NCBI GenBank assembly: GCA_964462535.1
Contig: CAYWXV010000037.1
Location: 1 to 25,555, forward strand
Direction: 5' to 3'
Length of the DNA stretch: 25,555 bases
Source of the DNA: CAYWXV01 sp964462535
GTDB lineage: Bacteria; Bacteroidota; Ignavibacteria; OLB7
Numbering within the stretch: position 1 is the stretch's first letter; each line of letters opens with the position of its first letter. Below are positions 15,466 to 23,254 of the stretch, in pieces. Position numbers and translations under genes: made by a program. Below the pieces are notes generated by a model that had not been told where the DNA came from, did no database searches, and worked only from the letters and a program-made list of their open reading frames with translations.

Positions 15466-15960
15466 ATGAACATGTGCCTCCGACGTACCAAGCTCCTCCT
15501 CTTCCTCCTTACCATGCCAGTGGTCGTGCTTGCGCAGCCCAACACGCCTGATGCGGGGAGCGACGGACAGCCGCGTAACCTGACGAGGGTAACCGGAATT
15601 GGTGGAGTATTTATCAGAGCGAAAAATCCCGCGATGCTCCGAGCGTGGTACACGGAACACCTAGGTATCGATGTGGAGCCGTGGGGAGGAAAACCGTTCC
15701 GCTGGATCGATAGCGCAGGTCAACCGACGGGAGGAACCACCGTCTGGCACATCGGAAGCGGAAGGAATTTCGCCCCGAGCACATCATCATTCATGATAAA
15801 TTTTCGCGTGGCGGATCTGCATGCACTACTTGACGCGTTGCGTGCGGAGGGATGTGAGGTTGTTGGAGACCCCGTCGATTCCGAGGACGGCAACTTCGGC
15901 TGGGTGATGGATCCCGAGGGGAACAAGATTGAGCTGTGGGAGCCGCCGCCCGGGCGGTAG
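15466..15960 (+). CDS. VOC-superfamily protein with a signal peptide
   Basis: A 164-residue protein. Residues 1-23 form a signal peptide: basic CLRRTK, hydrophobic LLLFLLTMPVVVL, and a VLA|Q cut site. The mature part is a VOC domain: GIGGVFIRAKNPAMLRAWYT with EHLGIDVEP, then FMINFRVADLHALLDALRAE and, at the end, GWVMDPEGNKIELWEPP, which keeps the metal-binding Glu. The usual GGVF(I/F)RAK-P start is clear. Most VOC proteins of this group are cytosolic, so export to the periplasm is unusual. ATG 15466 (or 15472) is chosen; the longer frame from GTG 15424 would put 14 extra residues ahead of the signal peptide. Confidence 0.82.
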   Translation: MNMCLRRTKLLLFLLTMPVVVLAQPNTPDAGSDGQPRNLTRVTGIGGVFIRAKNPAMLRAWYTEHLGIDVEPWGGKPFRWIDSAGQPTGGTTVWHIGSGRNFAPSTSSFMINFRVADLHALLDALRAEGCEVVGDPVDSEDGNFGWVMDPEGNKIELWEPPPGR

Positions 15961-16061
15961 GCGACGCTGAGTTCGCACTTCCATTCGAAGGTCCCGAGAC
16001 TCAGGTGACAACGCACCTCAGGTACGCGATCCAGAACAAGTCAAATCAGAATCAACGTCGC

Positions 16062-16570
16062 ATGGAAAAACATCGCATCTATACGACGAGCGTCGCCAGT
16101 GTCTATCCCCACTACATCGCGNNNNNNNNNNNNNNNNNNNNNNNNNNNNNNNNNNNNNNNNNNNNNNNNNNNNNNNNNNNNNNNNNNNNNNNNNNNNNNN
16201 NNNNNNNNNNNNNNNNNNNNNAAAACATCGCATCTATACGACGAGCGTCGCCAGTGTCTATCCCCACTACATCGCGAAGGCGGAGAAGAAGGGGCGCACC
16301 AAGGAGGAAGTGGATGAGATTATTCGCTGGCTCACTGGGTACAGTCAACGCGAGCTCGAAAAGCACCTTTCGAATAAGACCGATTTCGAGACCTTCTTCA
16401 AGAAGGCTCCAGCCATGAACCAATCGCGTGTCTTGATCAAGGGCGTCATCTGCGGAGTGCGAATAGAAGAAATCGAAGAAGAGACCATGCGTGAGATCCG
16501 ATACCTGGACAAGCTGGTCGATGAACTGGCGAAGGGACGGAACATGGAGAAGATCCTTCGCAAGGCATAG
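16062..16570 (+). CDS. DUF2200 protein, split by an assembly gap
   Basis: Read literally, the coding frame starts at ATG 16062, is broken by 100 Ns, and then repeats its first 55 bases after the gap. Joining 16062-16121 directly to 16277-16570 gives one clean frame of 117 residues, the usual DUF2200 length: MEKHRIYTTSVASVYPHYIA, then KAEKKGRTKEEVDEIIRWLTG, FETFFKKAPAMNQSRVLIKG, VICGVRIEEIEEETMREIRY and LDKLVDELAKGRNMEKILRK. The family function is unknown; the protein is small, soluble and rich in helix. The gene is almost certainly intact in the organism. Confidence 0.92.
16067..16121 (+). repeat. 55-base direct duplicate, left copy at gap
   Basis: These 55 bases, from AAAACATCGCATC to ACTACATCGCG, are identical to 16222-16276 just after the gap. 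They are the overlap of two contigs, not a biological repeat. Confidence 0.93.
16122..16221. other. Assembly gap of 100 N
   Basis: Exactly 100 Ns, the conventional filler for a gap of unknown size. The identical 55-base flanks indicate that the true gap length is negative: the contigs overlap by 55 bases. Confidence 0.97.
16222..16276 (+). repeat. 55-base direct duplicate, right copy at gap
   Basis: Identical to 16067-16121. An exact 55-base overlap is a typical k-mer length in de Bruijn assembly, which supports an assembly origin. Confidence 0.93.
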
Positions 16571-16736
16571 GAGACTCGAGGACACCGTGAGTGCAAGACA
16601 GGAGTCGAGACACCCCCACGCCACTAGCACTGGATTGGCCTCTATCGTGGACCTTCGTTCACACAAGCCTCTTTAAATGTGTCCCCCGACGGCGAGACAC
16701 GAGAGACATCCTCACGCCCGGATGTAGTACCCTCAC

Positions 16737-17339
16737 ATGGAAGACCCTGATTCGAAAGTCATTGTGCACATGGTTGCCAGTCTGGACGGGTTCATTGCGC
16801 GACGTGATGGATCCGTTGACTGGATGGATGTGACTAGCGAGTATCCCGAGGGGGTGACGTTGGCCCCGGAAGACGTCGACGCGTTTCTTGCAGCGGTCGA
16901 TTGCTACGTTATGGGCTCGCGAACGTATGAGACGGCTCTCCGGTTCGAGACTGATGGGATCGGGTGGGCATACGGCGAGAAGCCAACTATCGTCCTCACG
17001 TCGCGAGATCTCCCCTCTCCCCACCATTCTGTAGAATTCTATTCGGGCGATCTCACCGAACTCATCGACGGAAGATTGCGGAAGTCATATCGTGAGATCT
17101 GGGTCGTGGGAGGTAGCAACCTGACGACAGATTGCATTAGACGCGGGCTGGTGGACGAAGTCCACTACGCCATTCTCCCAATCCTGATTGGTGAGGGCAT
17201 TCGGTTCTTTGAACCCGTGGAGAACGACGTCAACCTGCAGTTGTGTGGCTCAACGTGCTACCAGAACGGCATGGTCGAATTGCGGTATAGAATTCCTCGT
17301 ATTTCGCAAGGGGTCTCCAGTAAGAGTGTCGAGGCGTAG
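16737..17339 (+). CDS. DHFR-family / RibD C-terminal-like reductase
   Basis: A 200-residue cytosolic protein of the RibD_C/DHFR superfamily. The opening is SKVIVHMVASLDGFIARRDG, followed by VDCYVMGSRTYETAL, KPTIVLTSRDLPSP and the glycine motif IWVVGGSNLTTDCIRRGLVD. HYAILPILIGEGIRFFEP closes the NAD(P)H-binding core. It is a different subgroup from the gene at 3965 (more like single-domain proteins with DWMDV after the first strand). The substrate is unknown. It lies 166 bases after DUF2200 and 217 before the DUF1905 gene, and is probably transcribed alone. Confidence 0.9.
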   Translation: MEDPDSKVIVHMVASLDGFIARRDGSVDWMDVTSEYPEGVTLAPEDVDAFLAAVDCYVMGSRTYETALRFETDGIGWAYGEKPTIVLTSRDLPSPHHSVEFYSGDLTELIDGRLRKSYREIWVVGGSNLTTDCIRRGLVDEVHYAILPILIGEGIRFFEPVENDVNLQLCGSTCYQNGMVELRYRIPRISQGVSSKSVEA

Positions 17340-17556
17340 CGAGCGCTGTCGGATACGATGGTGGTATGCTCAGGCAGGCACACACGCTGCGACCTTCGCT
17401 ACGTCACGGGATTCTCGATCCACTAACGAATTCCAGCACCTGACAGACTGTTGACTACCTCCAAGTTCACGAAGCTGTCCACAGCGCGCGAGGTCAAGGT
17501 GCGCGACGAGGAGCGCAACGTAGCGGACGCGCGTATTTCAATAGCCTCCTGGAGCG

Positions 17557-18021
17557 ATGAATCGATTTCAGACAGTCCTGGTTTCCGGCACCAGGAACCC
17601 GTATGTGACATGGGTATTTGTTGTTGTGCCCCCGGAGCTGGAGGCGGGATGGGGCCCGGGAAGAAAAGACGTCCGCGGCAAGATTAACGGCCATCCCTTT
17701 ACCGGCACGGCATCGCGAGGAGAAGGCGTTCTCCGCATTCCCATTCCCAAATCGCTTCGTGAGAAGGCAGGGATCAAACGAGGGGATCGGGTGGAAGTCG
17801 AGCTCGCGATTGATACCGATCGTCCGTCGGTGCCGATCCCCATCGAGCTGCAAAGCGTGTTCAATGATGACCCGGAGGTGGCGGCACTGTATGACCGGCT
17901 TCCTCCGGCACATCGGCGTGCATGGGCTACATACGTTGGCGAGGCGAAGCGGCCGGAAACCCGTCTGGAGAGAGCTCGACGCGCGCCAGATGGTATTCGT
18001 GCTCGAGTGTTCCCGCGTTAG
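17557..18021 (+). CDS. DUF1905 plus YdeI/OmpD-associated domain protein
   Basis: A 154-residue cytosolic protein. The N-terminal DUF1905 barrel is seen in TWVFVVVPPELEAGWGPGRK, DVRGKINGHPFTGTASRGEG and LREKAGIKRGDRVEVELAID. The C-terminal YdeI/OmdA domain is short but clear: PPAHRRAWATYVGEAKRPETR and RLERARRAPDGI. Such two-domain proteins are common, and YdeI has been linked to cationic-peptide stress in enterics, but the function here is open. ATG 17557 is the first start that keeps the first strand. Confidence 0.88.
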   Translation: MNRFQTVLVSGTRNPYVTWVFVVVPPELEAGWGPGRKDVRGKINGHPFTGTASRGEGVLRIPIPKSLREKAGIKRGDRVEVELAIDTDRPSVPIPIELQSVFNDDPEVAALYDRLPPAHRRAWATYVGEAKRPETRLERARRAPDGIRARVFPR

Positions 18022-18074
18022 CATGCTCGAATCACCAATCAGGAATCGAGAGAAGACCTACACCATGCAGTCAG

Positions 18075-19745
18075 ATGTCCAAGCCGATATCCAATAGTCA
18101 AGCTGAAATCGAGGCAGTGATCGGTCGCACGACCGATCGCGCCGAGCGGTACGAACTGTTGATGGCGACCGCGGCCAGGATCTATCAGTCGAATCCGTCG
18201 GAAGGTCTTGATCTGATCGCCCGCGCGAAACGTCTGGTGGCATCGTTAGGGGACCCGTCCCGATACTCCCGCTGCGACAGGTTGGCGGGTGACTGCGAAT
18301 TTGTTCTTGGGCGCTACGCAGAAGCCCTCAAACGCTACAAACGTGCTTTGAAGGTAGCGCGCGACGCCCAGTTCCCAGAGGGTGAAACCGAGGCCCTCCA
18401 GGGAATCGGTCGCATTCAGACTACCAGCGGTGAGTATGTCAGCGCGCTGGAGACATTGAACGAGGCGCTTCGAATTGCCGAGTCGATCAAACGGAGCGCG
18501 GTGATGATGAGCATCCACAATGCGATGGCGATCATCTTCAGGCACCTAGGTGATCACGGACGCGCCATTGCCGAATGCCACGAGGCAATTGATCTGGCTG
18601 AGGACACGGGATCGATGGGGCTTTCCCCGACCATCACGCTGGGCGTTGAATACCTCACACTCAAGGACTACGAGCAGGCCCGTCTGTCATTCGAACGGGG
18701 AATCGAGATCGCGATCCAACTGGGGAACCGGCGGACCGAGGGAATCGCGACGGTCAACCTCGGAAACGTGATGCATCACCTGAAGGAGTATGACGAGGCA
18801 CGACGTCACTACGAGCATGCACTGACCATCATCCGCGAAATCGGTGATCCGGCGCTCGAGGCGTACGTGCTCCTCTCGATGGGTACGCTTCTCCGCGACA
18901 CGGGGCAGTATGATGAGGGACTGTCGATGCTGCTGACGTCGCACGAGATAGGAGATCGAATCGGAGATGCGACACGATACCTGAGTCTCGTGGCTATCGG
19001 CGAACTCCACGTGGCTCGCGGGAATCTCGACGAGGCCGAGAAGTGTCTCTTCCATGCACTCGAAGAGGTCCGTCGACAAGGGGACCGTGACGGCGAACTA
19101 CCTATTCATGAGTGCATTGCGGGTCTGTACGAGAAGCGGGGAGATCTCGCGCTTGCCCTCCGACATCACAAGGCGCACGCTGAACTGAAGGAGGAGATCC
19201 TTGGTCGCGAACACCAGCGCGAGATGCATCAGATGCGTATGCGGGCCGACCTCGAGCGGGCGGAACGGGACAGGGAAGCCGCAGAGCTTCGTGCTCTGCA
19301 GCTAGAGGCGGAGATGGAACGGAAGACAAAGGAGTTAACTGCCATGGCGCTGCAGATGGTCGAGAAGAACACGTTCCTGGAAGAACTGAAACAGGGAATC
19401 AGCGATGTTGCAGTCCATGTGGACGATACGGCTCGGCCGAAGCTAAGGACGCTGGTGCGCAGGGTTGAGGGGAGCATCAACGCAAAGGAGGAATGGCGGG
19501 CGTTTGAAGAGCAGTTCGAGAAGGTCCACCATGGATTCCTGAGGCGGCTGGCGGCGCGGCATTCTGATCTGACCCCGACCGAGCTGAAGATCTGCGCCCT
19601 CGTGAAGCTCGATCTCCCCACCAAGGAGATAGCCGACATCCTTCGCTCGTCCGCCCGTACCGTCGAGTGGCATCGTTCGAATATTCGCAGAAAACTGGGC
19701 TTTGCACCCGACGCCAACGTCACTACGCATTTCGCGTCCTTCTGA
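18075..19745 (+). CDS. TPR regulator with C-terminal LuxR-type HTH
   Basis: A 556-residue cytosolic protein. Residues about 10-370 are TPR repeats of 40 residues, for example YAEALKRYKRALKVARDAQF, SGEYVSALETLNEALRIAES and LKEYDEARRHYEHALTIIRE. Residues about 370-440 form a charged coiled coil (DLERAERDREAAELRALQLE). The C terminus, residues 498-540, is a LuxR/GerE helix-turn-helix: LTPTELKICALVKLDLPTKE, then IADILRSSARTVEWHRSNIR. There is no receiver, kinase or membrane segment, so the signal is probably sensed through TPR protein contacts. The open frame upstream to 17922 overlaps the previous gene; the ATG at 18075 is the sensible start. Confidence 0.9.
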   Translation: MSKPISNSQAEIEAVIGRTTDRAERYELLMATAARIYQSNPSEGLDLIARAKRLVASLGDPSRYSRCDRLAGDCEFVLGRYAEALKRYKRALKVARDAQFPEGETEALQGIGRIQTTSGEYVSALETLNEALRIAESIKRSAVMMSIHNAMAIIFRHLGDHGRAIAECHEAIDLAEDTGSMGLSPTITLGVEYLTLKDYEQARLSFERGIEIAIQLGNRRTEGIATVNLGNVMHHLKEYDEARRHYEHALTIIREIGDPALEAYVLLSMGTLLRDTGQYDEGLSMLLTSHEIGDRIGDATRYLSLVAIGELHVARGNLDEAEKCLFHALEEVRRQGDRDGELPIHECIAGLYEKRGDLALALRHHKAHAELKEEILGREHQREMHQMRMRADLERAERDREAAELRALQLEAEMERKTKELTAMALQMVEKNTFLEELKQGISDVAVHVDDTARPKLRTLVRRVEGSINAKEEWRAFEEQFEKVHHGFLRRLAARHSDLTPTELKICALVKLDLPTKEIADILRSSARTVEWHRSNIRRKLGFAPDANVTTHFASF

Positions 19746-19879
19746 TCGCCGTCACGTCCCGCCCGCAATCCGGACACCACCACAAACAGGCCAACCCCGT
19801 GAAATCCCCGTAGCGATGTCGCTCGCGGGAGAGACTATGTTCTCTTCGTAAACAACCGAACGCCCGAACGGGGCTATCT

Positions 19880-19900
19880 GAGGCGATCGGCCTCTCGCTT
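19880..19900 (+). terminator. Possible short terminator after TPR-LuxR gene
   Basis: GAGGC at 19880-19884 pairs with GCCTC at 19890-19894 around a GATCG loop, and TCGCTTTTC follows. The stem is only five pairs, so this is tentative. Confidence 0.3.
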
Positions 19901-19932
19901 TTCGGGTTCGTCGCCCACACTCAATCAAACGA

Positions 19933-21321
19933 ATGGTGACCTCGATGAGACCGACAATCCACACCACATCGAGATTCTGGGGAACATATGCGTGCATAGC
20001 GGTGATCATGGCCGTCCTGTCGCCGGACGCCGGCGCGACCGGTCACATTGACGCCAGCACCCTGGTGAGCACGTCTCATGGAACGTTCAACGGAGTCAAC
20101 TACACACGCTACGAGGCGATGTTTGCCGGCACCACCAGCAACAAACGGCCATATCGCGTCCCCTGCCAGATCATCTCTCCCACAAATCCAACTCAGGGGA
20201 GCAGGCTGTTGCTCTTTGACTGGCTCGTAAAATCGACTATTCCCACGGCTGTTGGTCAGGAACAGGCCGACGCCCGATACACGATGACCGACGCCTTTCT
20301 GTTTGGCCGCGGCGTATCGTATGCGACCGTCCGATGCGACAAAGACGGAATTGGCAAACGCTCCTCCGTCAGCGATCCGACGCGACCCTGGTCCGACGGC
20401 CTGCTGAACACGACTTCGGAGTTTATCACGTCCGCGGGCGATGAATTCGATATCGTCGTGGATTACGTGAATGCGCTCCGCTCCGACCCAACAGCGTTGG
20501 CGATACTCGGGCTGATCGAGCGTCGCGCGGCGTTCGGCTACTCGGCAGGGGGCTACCGACTCCGTGGGCTGCTCCGACTGCCGATGGGACAGGGACTATT
20601 CAACTTCTCTCTTGTCGGTGGGACCGGGCAGGGATACGTCCACCCGACCGGGAATAATGTCTCGCAATCGAAATCCGAAAAGGCGCCTCCGGCGGGAGCG
20701 GGCTTGGAGATCGATTTCCAGTCCGAGACCGACATTCTTATCGGCGATGCCCACAAGACACGACATGAAGAATCCAATTATCGCGTATATCAGTTTGCGG
20801 GTGCAGCGCACATTCGCGACATCGACGCTGCGGAATTCGGTCTCGCCGATCCCGAAAAGGCCAACCCCGCCGAGTGGACACCATTCTTCCGCGCCCTCTT
20901 CGCAGCCGCGAATGACTGGTGCGACGGAATAGCACCACCTCCGACCATCTGGCTCGGCGCACCGAACGATGCATCTATAGCTCGTGATGCAAAAGGAAAT
21001 GCACTTGTGAGGTACGTCGGTCAACTGCCGGTTGCCTCCATGGAGTACAGACTCCCCGAAGTCGCCATCGGTCAGAATCAGTATATCCCGCTCGACCCGT
21101 CATACGACGACGGCACGTTCCTTGGCTTCCTCCGCGTAATTGGAGGTGGGCACGTCGATCTGACGGGAGACTTCACCGATCATGATGACTACGTGGCGCG
21201 GATAACATCGCTGGCACGAACGCTTCAGTCACAGCGATACCTTCTGGAAGAAGACGCGGACAAGATTATTCTGGAGGCCGAGAATTCAGAGATCGGTACT
21301 GCTACCCTACTGTTCTACTGA
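19933..21321 (+). CDS. Exported alpha/beta hydrolase-domain protein
   Basis: A 462-residue protein with an N-terminal signal peptide: hydrophobic YACIAVIMAVLS and a GATG cut region near residue 36. The rest matches the large secreted alpha/beta hydrolase-like group (Abhydrolase_10 type). The nucleophile elbow is GYSAGG, with S204; the probable catalytic His is H407 in GGGHVDLTGD. Segments RLLLFDWLVKS, RGVSYATVRCDKDG and WTPFFRALFAAANDW match the family's conserved blocks. It probably cleaves esters in the periplasm or outside the cell; the substrate is unknown. A second ATG at 19945 would also keep the signal peptide. A strong hairpin follows the gene. Confidence 0.85.
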   Translation: MVTSMRPTIHTTSRFWGTYACIAVIMAVLSPDAGATGHIDASTLVSTSHGTFNGVNYTRYEAMFAGTTSNKRPYRVPCQIISPTNPTQGSRLLLFDWLVKSTIPTAVGQEQADARYTMTDAFLFGRGVSYATVRCDKDGIGKRSSVSDPTRPWSDGLLNTTSEFITSAGDEFDIVVDYVNALRSDPTALAILGLIERRAAFGYSAGGYRLRGLLRLPMGQGLFNFSLVGGTGQGYVHPTGNNVSQSKSEKAPPAGAGLEIDFQSETDILIGDAHKTRHEESNYRVYQFAGAAHIRDIDAAEFGLADPEKANPAEWTPFFRALFAAANDWCDGIAPPPTIWLGAPNDASIARDAKGNALVRYVGQLPVASMEYRLPEVAIGQNQYIPLDPSYDDGTFLGFLRVIGGGHVDLTGDFTDHDDYVARITSLARTLQSQRYLLEEDADKIILEAENSEIGTATLLFY

Positions 21322-21364
21322 TCGAGCAGGTCGCCGAACGATCTGACACCGTGCCACACAGCGA

Positions 21365-21420
21365 ATGGCGGCCAATCGCGGGAGCATCACATGCACCGCG
21401 TGGCCGCCATCGTTATTTTC
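21365..21420 (+). terminator. Strong hairpin, probable terminator
   Basis: ATGGCGGCCA at 21365-21374 pairs with TGGCCGCCAT at 21401-21410, and inside it CGCGG (21377-21381) pairs with CCGCG (21396-21400): 15 pairs, a two-base bulge and a 14-base loop. CGTTATTTTC follows. It lies 44 bases after the hydrolase stop. The ATG of its left arm could open the next frame, but translation through the hairpin is unlikely. Confidence 0.65.
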
Positions 21421-21475
21421 AGGCACACTTCCGCGGTCCTATGGCAACGGCCACCGGCCCACTTCGGACTTGATT

Positions 21476-21952
21476 ATGACTTCCGGACGCCACAACGATT
21501 ACTACTGGATTGAATGGCACGGCGTGATGCTTTACACGCTGCTTGATCGCTTGCCCGATATTGTTCTTGACCGCTATCTGATCAACACCAGTTTTGACAG
21601 TGGTCGGCTCACCCTTTCGGACGAAGAGCGCCAGCAGGGATGGCATTCCGACGGATGGCTCACATATAGCCCACGTATCAATGATGTCCAGTCGCTCCCG
21701 TACCATGAGTTCGACGAGTGGCTCGTATTCCCCAACCCCACAGAACTCGACGCGTGGGAACCGTTCGTCAACTATGCCGAATTCTCTCTCGTTGACACTC
21801 GATATGACTATGATGAAATCCGAGAGGAGTTGTGGAGGAGGATGGAGAATGTTCGTCCGGAGTCGTATCTAGCCGCGGGGGATCGGTTGATATACATCAC
21901 GATCCGAAGGGAACTCTTCGAACTCGCCCGCGACATTGCTGAACCCCTTTGA
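21476..21952 (+). CDS. Protein of unknown function
   Basis: A 158-residue acidic, soluble protein. The frame is open back to an ATG at 21365, but that part contains the hairpin; I place the start at ATG 21476. The sequence opens TSGRHNDYYWIEWHGVMLYT and contains FDEWLVFPNPTELDAWEPFV, FSLVDTRYDYDEIREELWRR and a final helix ELFELARDIAEPL. It is rich in Trp, Tyr and Asp, which suggests a folded binding or immunity-type protein, but I recognise no family. It sits between the hydrolase and the VanW gene. Confidence 0.75.
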   Translation: MTSGRHNDYYWIEWHGVMLYTLLDRLPDIVLDRYLINTSFDSGRLTLSDEERQQGWHSDGWLTYSPRINDVQSLPYHEFDEWLVFPNPTELDAWEPFVNYAEFSLVDTRYDYDEIREELWRRMENVRPESYLAAGDRLIYITIRRELFELARDIAEPL

Positions 21953-22075
21953 GCGGCGACGGGCCCAGCCTGGCGACCCAACGACACAACGATGGCTGCT
22001 CGCTACACCTGATCGCAGACGATTCGAGGGTCGGCCCCGGCGCAGCACACCAACCGTATTTGACCTGCCATCCAC

Positions 22076-22939
22076 GTGAAGAAGCTCATTCCATATTCGT
22101 GGCGAATCAACGCCCGTCGAGCGCACCGATGGCTGCTGCTCCTTCCCAACCGTCGATCGTTTGCGCGAGCGCACGTAGACGATCCCTCCCGCTATTCATG
22201 CGAACTGACCAGGCATACGTCGAAACTCATCCGCAACGTTGACGAGAAGTGGCTGGTGTTTCAGGAGAACAAGGTCCGCAATCTGGAGCTCGCTTGCCAA
22301 CGGCTGGACGGGCTGTTGATTCGTCCTGCGGAAGTCTTCTCGTTCTGTCAGACGGTGGGAAGAACCACACGGGGCAAGGGATACCTCGACGGTTTGGAAA
22401 TGCATCAGGGAGAGCTTGTCGGAGCACCTGGTGGAGGTCTTTGCCAGATGGCAAACCTTCTCTACTGGATGGCGCTCCACCTGGATCTTGAAATCGTGGA
22501 GCGTCATCGGCACGAAACCGATCTCTTCCCGGATGATGAGCGACGTGTACCGTTCGGAATGGGGGCGACGGTCTTCTACAACTATCGAGACCTCCAGTTC
22601 CGAAACACGCTTTCGCAACCGCTTCTACTGAAGGTCTCTGTGGAACGGCCACTGCTATGTGGATCAATCTGGTCGACGGAGGACATACCGTTTTCGGTAG
22701 ATATCATCGAGACTGACCACAGATTCGTCAGGAGAGCGGACGGGTCAGTGTGGCGTGAGAATCGAGTGGCGAAACGCGTTACGTATACCGATGGACGCCC
22801 GCAGCTGCAGGCGGAGATCGCGCATAATGTCGGTCGCGTGCACTACGATGTTGAGGAGGATCGTATCGGTGTGGATGTAGATCGACCAGCAGGCATTATT
22901 AACGCAGAGGAAGCAGAGGGTCGCAGAGAAAATGGGTGA
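22076..22939 (+). CDS. VanW-family protein with a repeat-encoded C terminus
   Basis: A 287-residue protein of the VanW family. The core is PAEVFSFCQTVGRTTRGKGY, LEMHQGELVGAPGG and GGGLCQMANLLYW (GGGLCQ at residues 119-124), then IVERHRHETDLFPDDERRVPFG. VanW is named from vancomycin-resistance clusters, but its function is not established, and no vanH/A/X gene is here. There is no signal peptide; a basic N terminus (MKKLIPYSWRINARRAHRWL) precedes. The start is a GTG at 22076. The last 12 residues (NAEEAEGRRENG, from base 22901) are read from an inverted B repeat, so the native end has probably been replaced or extended. Confidence 0.88.
   Translation: MKKLIPYSWRINARRAHRWLLLLPNRRSFARAHVDDPSRYSCELTRHTSKLIRNVDEKWLVFQENKVRNLELACQRLDGLLIRPAEVFSFCQTVGRTTRGKGYLDGLEMHQGELVGAPGGGLCQMANLLYWMALHLDLEIVERHRHETDLFPDDERRVPFGMGATVFYNYRDLQFRNTLSQPLLLKVSVERPLLCGSIWSTEDIPFSVDIIETDHRFVRRADGSVWRENRVAKRVTYTDGRPQLQAEIAHNVGRVHYDVEEDRIGVDVDRPAGIINAEEAEGRRENG
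22901..22933. repeat. Dispersed repeat B, copy 3, inverted, inside VanW gene
   Basis: AACGCAGAGGAAGCAGAGGG followed by TCGCAGAGAAAAT: three GCAGAG units, the reverse complement of the CTCTGC unit at 1310 and 12898. It begins exactly at codon 276 of the VanW gene and ends just before its stop. Confidence 0.85.
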
Positions 22940-23035
22940 TACCGAGTCTCCACGGCGAGCTTGATGAACCACCGGCGAGGTCATGAATTCAACACTCGAG
23001 GGTTACGATTGCACAGATCGCGACCCGATTGACGA

Positions 23036-23239
23036 ATGGCAGCCGCACACCTGCTGGATGCGCAAGAGCTAGATGAGCGAATGAAAATTATTGTCCCCGA
23101 GTACTCATCGACGGTTGTTGGGCACGTGGTTGAGGACATTCTCCACTCGATCGAGGGCTCTCCGTGGGACGACATCGCGGAGCAACTGAGTCGCTTGTTC
23201 GTATGGGAGTTCGAGAACTACCAACCGGCGTCGACCTGA
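23036..23239 (+). CDS. Possible small protein of unknown function
   Basis: A 67-residue frame: MAAAHLLDAQELDERMKIIV, then PEYSSTVVGHVVEDILHSIE, SPWDDIAEQLSRLFVWEFEN. The amphipathic helices and balanced composition look protein-like, and it fits the space between VanW and the MFS gene with 15 bases to spare. A shorter version could begin at MKIIVPEY (ATG 23081). No family is recognised and no ribosome site is obvious. Confidence 0.45.
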   Translation: MAAAHLLDAQELDERMKIIVPEYSSTVVGHVVEDILHSIEGSPWDDIAEQLSRLFVWEFENYQPAST

Positions 23240-23254
23240 TACCCAGCCACTCGC

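Noticed and set aside
16067..16276. A true tandem duplication or short mobile repeat at the gap
   Set aside because: The duplicate is exactly 55 bases, is placed at both gap edges, and its removal restores a normal gene.
17451..17687. Plus-strand frame before the DUF1905 gene
   Set aside because: It starts at TTG, overlaps the real gene in another frame and shows no family pattern.
19723..20009. Minus-strand frames with a CPDCG zinc-ribbon-like run
   Set aside because: Only one Cys pair, no supporting start or ribosome site, and the frame overlaps the hydrolase signal peptide on the other strand.
22076..22939. Vancomycin-resistance cluster
   Set aside because: Only the VanW-family gene is present; no ligase, dehydrogenase, dipeptidase or two-component genes are in the window.
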